Shown here one piece after another: positions 1 to 7,500 of a stretch of DNA of 64,000 nt; within the stretch, counting starts at the first letter, position 1; every line of letters starts with the position of its first letter. A program made the position numbers and the translations under genes. Below the pieces are notes generated by a model. That model was not told the DNA's origin. It saw nothing but the letters and a program-made list of their open reading frames with translations, and made no database searches. The stretch comes from CAYMCO01 sp964388955 (GTDB lineage Bacteria > Chloroflexota > Anaerolineae > Anaerolineales > E44-bin32), in the NCBI GenBank assembly GCA_964388955.1, contig CAYMCO010000025.1:1-64000 (forward strand), in the 5' to 3' direction.

Positions 1-144
1 TCGCTTTCGATTTTATGTCGCCAAGCTATAATTAACCCAAAGCCTATCCTGAGGCCGCCGGGAACATCCCATCGGCAAGCGCAATCTGCGGCTTGGCAGA
101 GAAGAACCGTAGTTCAGTCATCCGCGATCCAAGGCATAGGGCCA

Positions 145-3100
145 ATGGCCGAGCCTCTTGATGCAGCCAATCGCTCTCGAATACAGCAGTTCCTCCCCTC
201 ACACCTTTCGCCCCACGTTTCAGCGGATACTTCAATCGATCACGCCCTAGCCATCGCATCCCACATTTCCCGGGTACACAGAACACTATCGACGTATCTA
301 CCCCAATGTTTGGTTGATTCCATCATCAACGACCCCTCTCCCGGAAAGGCAGCTGGAGAATTCAGGTACGGCGCTGCAATGTTTGCCGATGTCTCTGGCT
401 TCACTTCGATGTCAGAGCAACTGTCAACGTTGGGGAAAGAGGGCGCGGAGGAAATCACCTCCATCGTGAACAAGTATTTCGAGCGGATGCTGGACATCTG
501 CCGTGAAACCGGTGGGGATCTATTGAGGTTTGGCGGCGACGCTCTTTTGGTCTTCTTTGATGGAGAACAGAGCCACTTGCGCGCGTTATCGGCGGGTCAC
601 GCAATGCAAGAAGCGATGGAGAGCTTCTCGGCCGTAAAGACGTCCCAGGGAGTCTTCCGGCTTCGGATGAGCATCGGTATTGGTTCCGGCCCGTTGTTCT
701 TCGCGACCCTTGGGTCGATCGAAGGTATGGATTTTCTCGTTATCGGTGACCCTTTGGCGAGGATGGCCGAGGCGCAGCATCAGGCGAGACCCGGCCAGAT
801 CGTCGTCGACCAGTCCATATATGCTGCCACATCGCGAGCCGCGCGTTATGCGACGGCCGGCAAGTACTACCGGCTTCTTAACGACATCGACATGCACCAT
901 CTGCCAGCAATGGATTCGGCTCCACGGCATGAAGTCCTTGCCCGTGATACTGGAGTCGATCCAAGGCATCTCCTGCAGCAGACCATTCTCGAGACACGAA
1001 TCATTGAAGCGTTGGGCCTATTCCTGCCCTCGGAACTTGTCACCCTTCTTGCAGCCGAGCCGGGGCGGCCCCTGCTTCATAGTTCGCATCGACCGGTCAC
1101 CGTCATGTTCACAAATTTCTACGGCTGCGCAAATGATATCCTGAACCTTCTCGGAAAGGATCACGAGCAGAGCATCAACACAATCCTGAATACCTATTTC
1201 TTGGCCATGAGAAGGATTGTCACGCGCTACGGCGGGACAATCAACAAACTGGATCCAAACATCACCGGCAACCGAATCATGACTCTCTTCGGAGCTTTGC
1301 GAGCTCACGAAGATGATCCTTTCCGCGCAGTGCTCGTAGGCATTGAGATGAACGATGCGCTGGCGGAGGTGAATCCGCAGATACGAGAGATGATCCCCAC
1401 CCATCTACATGCCAGCGTGGGGTCAAGACTGTCCCCGTTCTGCCACCGCACCGCAATCAACACGGGCTTTGTGTTCGCCGGAGACGTCGGCACCGAATAT
1501 CGTCGCGAGTACACGGTCATGGGTGATCAGGTCAATCTGACCGCCCGGCTGATGAGCATCGCACAAGATGGAGAGGTGCTCATCGGCCACAGCACTGCAC
1601 ATCACGTTGAAGGGATTGGCCGGCTCGAAGAGCAAGATGCCGTCCGCGTAAAAGGGATCTCAGAGCCGGTCCGCAACTACGTGGTCAAGGAAATCGAAAG
1701 ACCAAGCGCCCATAGATCGGCCTCCGGTCCCGGCCCCATGGTCGGACGAAATGAGGAACTCAAGCTGTGCCAACAAGCTGTGACAAGAGCCATGATGGGC
1801 GCCAGCCACGTGCTTGTAGTTCGCGGCGAATCGGGTATCGGAAAGAGTCGCCTCGTCGAGGAGACAATTCAATACGCTGAAATGCTGGGCATGGACGTTT
1901 TGGGCGGTTCCTGCCTCTCCTATGGCGAGGCGATGGCGTACCATCCATGGGTTGAAATACTGAAGGATCATTTTGGCATCGACAATTCGAGCGACGATCG
2001 AGCTCCCACTGCAACCCTGGAATCCAGGCTAAGAATGATTGGTGAGGGTGACTGGGCCCCGATAATCGGCTCCGTTCTCGGCCTGGAAATCCCAGACAAT
2101 GACCTAACGCGTGATCTGGATGCCAAGCTGAGGCGGCAGCGCATTCTGGACCTGATGGTCAAGATATTCCAAAGGCAATCCCAGGTGCGCCCCCTTGTCC
2201 TGGTCATCGAAGATGCGCATTGGGCCGACAAAGCGTCGATTGGTGTAATTGACTATGTCGCCCGCAACACCAGCGGGTGCTCAATATTGCTCGTATTGGC
2301 CCACCGGCCGGACGATGAGCTTCCCGACTGGTCGAGCCTCCCTAACGCGGTTGACATTCCATTGGGTGAATTGTCAGAAGGTGATTGTTTGCGCATCATT
2401 GAAGCGCATATCGGCCCTGTGGAACTGCCACACAAGGTACGAGGGCTCATTCTAAGAAAAGCAAGTGGAAATCCATTCTTCATTGAAGAAATCATCGGCT
2501 CTCTCATCGACGGCGGCTACCTGGTGGCAAAAGAGGATGGCGAATGGCGTTTCACACAGGAGCTGGTATCCGTTGAACTCCCAGACACAATCCACGGTAT
2601 CGTCCTCAGCCGCATTGACAGACTGATCGAGCTGGATCGAAACATCCTGCAAGTCGCCTCGGTAATCGGAGGGACATTCTCTAGCGAGACCCTGACAGGG
2701 CTTCGCGAGTTCCGCGAACAACCCAGGGCCATTCTTACCCGATTGAAATACCTGCACCAGGTGGGATTGGTAAAGACCAGAGACCCGGAAATGGCCTCTT
2801 GTTCTTTCTCCCATCTGACCACACGCGATGTGGTATATGAGAGCATGGCGTTCGAAATGCGCCGCGATTATCACCGCAGGATCGGCGATTTCATCGAGCT
2901 GGCCCATCGAGAAGACCCGGGTGAACATATCAATATTCTCGCCTACCATTATTTCGAAGGACACGCTTGGGGAAAGGGGATGGAATATAGTCTGCTCGCT
3001 GGTCGGAAAGCCAAACGTGACTATGCGAATGAGATCGCCATCACGTCCTTCCGGAATGCACTTCAAGCTGCGGACAATATTGATCCCGAAGTGCCCACAC

Positions 3101-4389
3101 AGGCGCAGCGGCTCTCGGCCAACGAGATGCTGGGGGAGGTCCTGACCATCGTTGGGCGCTACGGAGAGGCTTCGGAGAGCCTGGCCGCGGCGAGGGATCT
3201 GGTGCTGGGGGACGCAGGGATCGATGAACCACGACATCACTGGGTCAAGCTTTGTCGCCTGACCGCGGAAGTTCTGGAGCGTCAGAGCGAATGGGGCGCG
3301 GCTTTTGACTGGTTGGAAAAAGGTCTTACCGACATCGCTGAAGGGGAAATGATCCCGGAGACCTCAGAACTCTATCTTCTGGGCGCCGGCTTACATCATC
3401 GGCGAGGCCACAATGATAAGGCCATTCGGTGGTGCCGGAACGCCCTCGGTATCTGCAGGCGATTGGGCACACGTGAGAGCCAAAAGCTCATGGCCCACGC
3501 GTATTATCTTCTCGGCGCGGTGCATTTCAGGATGGGGAATCTCGAAGATGCCCTGGATTACTGCCGGCAGAGCGTCGAGATATACGCGGGGGTGGGAGAT
3601 TTGGTTGGGCAGGCTCTCGCCTACAACAACCTGGCGATCAATTATGACAAACTCGGCCGGTGGGAACGGGCAAGCGAGGCATATCACAAGAGCCTGGACC
3701 TCAATACGAAGATTGGGAATATCCAGGAACAAGGATTTGCGGCGAACAATCTCGCAAATCTTTATCTGTACAAAGGGGATTGGACACAGGCCCGGTCATT
3801 GTTGGAGCAGAGCAACGCCATCTGGAAGCAAATCGGCGCTCCCTTGCCGGACGCGGTGACGATGAGCAACCTCGCTGAAGCCCATATCCATGAGGGGAAT
3901 CTGGCCGCGGCAAACTCCTGCTTGGATGGCAGCGCGTCCATATTCGCCGAGATCGGATCAAAGGACTTCTTGCCCGAGCTCGAGAGACGTCGTGCGCGGT
4001 ATTTCGCTGAACTCGGCGACCTCGAGCAGGCCGTGTCCCACGGTCGGACTGCTGTCGGCCTGGCCAGACAGCAGGAAGCCCAGCTTGAGCTGGGAATCTC
4101 ATTGCGCGTGCTGGGTGATGTGTACAGGGCCAGGGGGGACTACGGCGAAAGTGAGATCGCCTTCACGGAAGGACTGCATATTCTGCTCAATCTCGGCGCC
4201 GAGTACGAGATTGCCCGCACTCGTTTTTCAATTGCGCGCCTCGCCCAGCAAGCGCCGTCGGCTTTCTCCTGCCAGGAGGAGCTCACTCGTGCGCTGCAGA
4301 CCTTCGAAAGGCTCGGCGCGGCGGTGTATCTGGAGCAAGCCCGAAACCTCATGGCGCGCCTCGACACGCCCCACGAAAACGACGCATGA
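145..4389 (+). CDS. Tandem class III cyclase domains / P-loop ATPase / TPR signalling protein (soluble-adenylyl-cyclase-like)
   Basis: 1414 aa, cytoplasmic, no membrane segment. Order: cyclase domain C1 (about residues 75-235), cyclase domain C2 (about 315-515), AAA/STAND-type ATPase with Walker A GESGIGKS (561-568) and a Walker B-like LVIEDAHWAD, then a long helical TPR region (about 950-1400, with repeated ALAYNNLA/GFAANNLA-type units). C1 keeps both metal Asp residues (D82 in FADVSGF, D132 in RFGGDALLVFF) but lacks the transition-state Asn/Arg (DPLARMAEA). C2 is the reverse: FTNFYG (N324) and TGNR replace the Asp residues, while NLTAR (N464, R468) is kept. The two halves could therefore build one shared active site, as in C1/C2 adenylyl cyclases. 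The architecture matches mammalian ADCY10 (family knowledge). Substrate, cAMP or cGMP, is not determined. It faces the next gene convergently. Confidence 0.9.
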   Translation: MAEPLDAANRSRIQQFLPSHLSPHVSADTSIDHALAIASHISRVHRTLSTYLPQCLVDSIINDPSPGKAAGEFRYGAAMFADVSGFTSMSEQLSTLGKEGAEEITSIVNKYFERMLDICRETGGDLLRFGGDALLVFFDGEQSHLRALSAGHAMQEAMESFSAVKTSQGVFRLRMSIGIGSGPLFFATLGSIEGMDFLVIGDPLARMAEAQHQARPGQIVVDQSIYAATSRAARYATAGKYYRLLNDIDMHHLPAMDSAPRHEVLARDTGVDPRHLLQQTILETRIIEALGLFLPSELVTLLAAEPGRPLLHSSHRPVTVMFTNFYGCANDILNLLGKDHEQSINTILNTYFLAMRRIVTRYGGTINKLDPNITGNRIMTLFGALRAHEDDPFRAVLVGIEMNDALAEVNPQIREMIPTHLHASVGSRLSPFCHRTAINTGFVFAGDVGTEYRREYTVMGDQVNLTARLMSIAQDGEVLIGHSTAHHVEGIGRLEEQDAVRVKGISEPVRNYVVKEIERPSAHRSASGPGPMVGRNEELKLCQQAVTRAMMGASHVLVVRGESGIGKSRLVEETIQYAEMLGMDVLGGSCLSYGEAMAYHPWVEILKDHFGIDNSSDDRAPTATLESRLRMIGEGDWAPIIGSVLGLEIPDNDLTRDLDAKLRRQRILDLMVKIFQRQSQVRPLVLVIEDAHWADKASIGVIDYVARNTSGCSILLVLAHRPDDELPDWSSLPNAVDIPLGELSEGDCLRIIEAHIGPVELPHKVRGLILRKASGNPFFIEEIIGSLIDGGYLVAKEDGEWRFTQELVSVELPDTIHGIVLSRIDRLIELDRNILQVASVIGGTFSSETLTGLREFREQPRAILTRLKYLHQVGLVKTRDPEMASCSFSHLTTRDVVYESMAFEMRRDYHRRIGDFIELAHREDPGEHINILAYHYFEGHAWGKGMEYSLLAGRKAKRDYANEIAITSFRNALQAADNIDPEVPTQAQRLSANEMLGEVLTIVGRYGEASESLAAARDLVLGDAGIDEPRHHWVKLCRLTAEVLERQSEWGAAFDWLEKGLTDIAEGEMIPETSELYLLGAGLHHRRGHNDKAIRWCRNALGICRRLGTRESQKLMAHAYYLLGAVHFRMGNLEDALDYCRQSVEIYAGVGDLVGQALAYNNLAINYDKLGRWERASEAYHKSLDLNTKIGNIQEQGFAANNLANLYLYKGDWTQARSLLEQSNAIWKQIGAPLPDAVTMSNLAEAHIHEGNLAAANSCLDGSASIFAEIGSKDFLPELERRRARYFAELGDLEQAVSHGRTAVGLARQQEAQLELGISLRVLGDVYRARGDYGESEIAFTEGLHILLNLGAEYEIARTRFSIARLAQQAPSAFSCQEELTRALQTFERLGAAVYLEQARNLMARLDTPHENDA

Positions 4390-4456
4390 GCGGCCCGAAT
4401 CCTCTTCTCATGCGCCGTTCGTATTCACCAGGGCTGAATTTACCACCAACCGAGGT

Positions 4457-4472
4457 GTCCCCTTCGGGGGAC
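4457..4472. terminator. Perfect UUCG hairpin between convergent genes
   Basis: GTCCCC-TTCG-GGGGAC is a 6-bp perfect stem with an extra-stable UUCG loop. It sits 67 bp after the stop at 4389 and before the convergent stop at 4579. There is no clear T-run, so it is either a weak bidirectional terminator or an mRNA 3'-end stabiliser. Confidence 0.45.
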
Positions 4473-4578
4473 CCCAGGGGGGGACATGCCGCACCCGCAG
4501 CACCGAAGCAGCACATGGCCGGTCGCGCGGTATTGACCATCGAAGCTGGCCGGCGGAGATCGTCGAAGTTTCGCCGGC

Positions 4579-7500
4579 CTACCGCTTCTTCAATCGCAAG
4601 CCGTCGGACCCGAACAGAATCCCCTCGACGTATGTTTCGAACGAATACTCCACGTCGCCATTCGGCTTCTGCAAACCGACAAGGTTTCCCGTCCCGTACT
4701 TTACCGAGATGACGTAAGTCTGCCCCTTTCCGGCGCCTGAGATTTCGATGGCAACCTGACCGTCTTGACTTGAGCCGGAGAACGCCGCACTCGGGGAGGA
4801 GCAATCGGCGTCATACAGCCGAACTTGGTTGTCCCCCTGGACGTCAAACTCATAACCATCTCTGACCAGTTGGTCGATCAAGACGGTGAAATCCGAGGCC
4901 GGCGAAATCAGCGTTGAGTAGTAGTAGAAGACCCCGGGTGATAGGTTGTTAATGGTGTTCCCTTTCGCCCCGTAGTAGATTTCGCCGATGTCTTCCGCCG
5001 TTCCGGCAACGAAATCCTGGCACGTCGTCTGAGTCGGCGCAAGCTGGCTCGCGACATAGATCTTGTGTGTGCGCGCGCTGTCGCTCACCTGCAAACCCTG
5101 CATCGGAAGATCGACTGAGGCGCTGACGTCCACCGAGCCCGGTGTGCTGGAAACGAATGTCACGGTGCACTGACCATTTGTCGTGCCTTGATCCGCGCAG
5201 GTGTCGCCGGCGCCGTATAGGGCCGGTGTGGCGCCATCTATGCCAGTAAGCTCTACTGAAGGGTGGACACCGCCAACCGGGTAGGCGCCGTTCCCACCAT
5301 CTGCATAGACGGATATGGTGAATGTATGCGGGTCGCCGACCCTGTTGATGATCAAGTTGTCCGGCCCATCCACGAAGTACCGGCCGCCGTCGCTGGCCAC
5401 GATCACGTTTCCGGCTCCATCGACAGCCTGCACGAAGAATTCCGTGCTGATATCCAGGCCCGGAACGGTCGCGGTCCACAGCCCTGCTTCCGCATCATAG
5501 GCCAGCTCTACATTCTCCCAGCGTCCGGGCAGGTTGTAGTTCACCAACACCCGGTCGACCCCCGTCGCCAGATCCACGGCCTCCACGTAGAACGTCAATC
5601 CATCGCCGGTCAGCTCGGCCCAGGCCTCGTTCACGGAGGGCGGGAGAGGATCGTCAGAAACGGCCTGCCCGAAGATCAACTCGATCTCAACATTGTCGTA
5701 GAGGCGCTCCACCATACCATCGCTGTTGAACTGCCCACCAACCACCACCAGTCGATCCTCATCGCCGTAGCGGTTCGTCATCCAGAATTGGAGCGGGAAC
5801 CATCCGGCGGCATTGAAATCGGGATCACCCGGGTCATCTTGATCCCACACCGGCTCGGCGATGTCGGGATCGAAGTTCGGGATGTCCGTGTAGTCTGCGC
5901 TGAGCAATAGAGCACCGGTCACGCCGGCGGGAGAGACGGCGTAGGTGCTTCGCGGCTGCATCGGCCGGCCGGGCGAAGCCTGCACCTCCCCATCCTGCGC
6001 ATAATAGGTTCCATCTTCCGTGGTTCTGGGTTGGGGGGCCAAAGTGATGGTGTGAGGCCCGGCGCCGCTTAACAGGTTACCTCCGCCCGCCGGGACTAGA
6101 TTGGTCACTCCGGTCATCGGAAGGCCATACACCGTGGCCTCGATCAGGATCTTCTCATCGTAGACACCGAAACCGCCCGAGGCTGCGCCTCCCAGGTAGC
6201 GCTGCTTTGCGGCCAACATGGCTTCGCCGATTGTCTTTTCCGTCGTCAGCTCCTTCGTGAACAGAAGGTACAGCAGCTCGGAGTGGGTTATGGCATCGTC
6301 CATCCCATAGCCGAAACCGGTGTTTGCCACCCAGGCCGCGGCACCGCCCCGAGAAAGCGCCTCCGGAAAATCATCCCCGTTCGGAATGTTCAAGCCGGCG
6401 TGGCAGCCCATCGAGTAGCCGATCTGGCCGTCGACGTTCGAAAGCTCGGAGCTTGCAAGAGGCTGCAAATCGGCGGCGAACGCTTCCGAATGGCCGAAGT
6501 GGGCGTTGGCCGAGACGAGGCTCTTACCTTGCCATGTGTCCCGCAGGTCACTCGCCGTCCAGTCACCATCGATGAGCTCGGAGACGGGCGCGGACGATTG
6601 ACTAAGGACGTCACCTATCGCCTGGGCGCTGTCCGCCAGGAAATCGTAGCCCGTCACTGCGCAGCTATCCACGGAGACCGAACCGCCGTTCAAGTAGTTT
6701 TCCACCGCCCCGACGATGTCATCTGCGCTCTCAACGAGTCGGCCGCTGGCGCGCTCAGGTACGAAGAGCTGCCTGCCGCGCCACAGCAGAGGACTGTCAT
6801 CGGTATAGAAATCGTCGGTGAGAATGAAGCCGTTCCGCACCGCCCAGGCAACGGGTGTATCGCCTGTGACGCCGCTGCCATAATCGCGTTCATTGGCGAT
6901 GCTCGCCTCATCCGGGACGCGGAAGAAGGGTATGAATTCGTCGCCACCGGCGAAGACGACGTAGCGCAGGTTGGGCCCGCCATAGGCGGCGATCAGATTA
7001 CGGATCGTCTGGGCGACCTCGTTGGCTTCGTATACGTCGCAGTAATCGTCATTCCACTCCGCATAAGCTGCACGGACACCCGGGTCGATATCCACCGGAA
7101 GAACCACTCCCTGAACTGATTCGTCGTCCGCCAGGTCATGCAAGCTCTGCAGCACGTCCGCTGCTTCCTCGGCGCCAAAGGTGCCCTGGAGCCTTCCCTG
7201 GTGGGTGAGGATCAACGTCTCCGGAGATCCATCAATGACACTCGAGCCAACATAGGGATCGCTTGGGACGGTGATGTCGGCTGCATATTCTTCCTTGGGA
7301 GCCCAGGAGCAAACCCCAGGAGTCTCCAGACCTTCGACCGTTACGCTCAACGTATACGGATCGGTACTGAACGCCCCCGTCGGGCCATAGACCGCGATGT
7401 AGTATGTCCCGGGCGTGTCAACGGCCAGCGAACGCACACCCTCGTCCTGAGTGCCGGGGTTGGCCGAGATGGAGGTGAGATGGCCGATGGAAGTCAGGTG

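Noticed and set aside
2452..3240. 262-aa minus-strand frame
   Set aside because: Antisense to the ATPase/TPR part of the cyclase protein; no recognisable protein.
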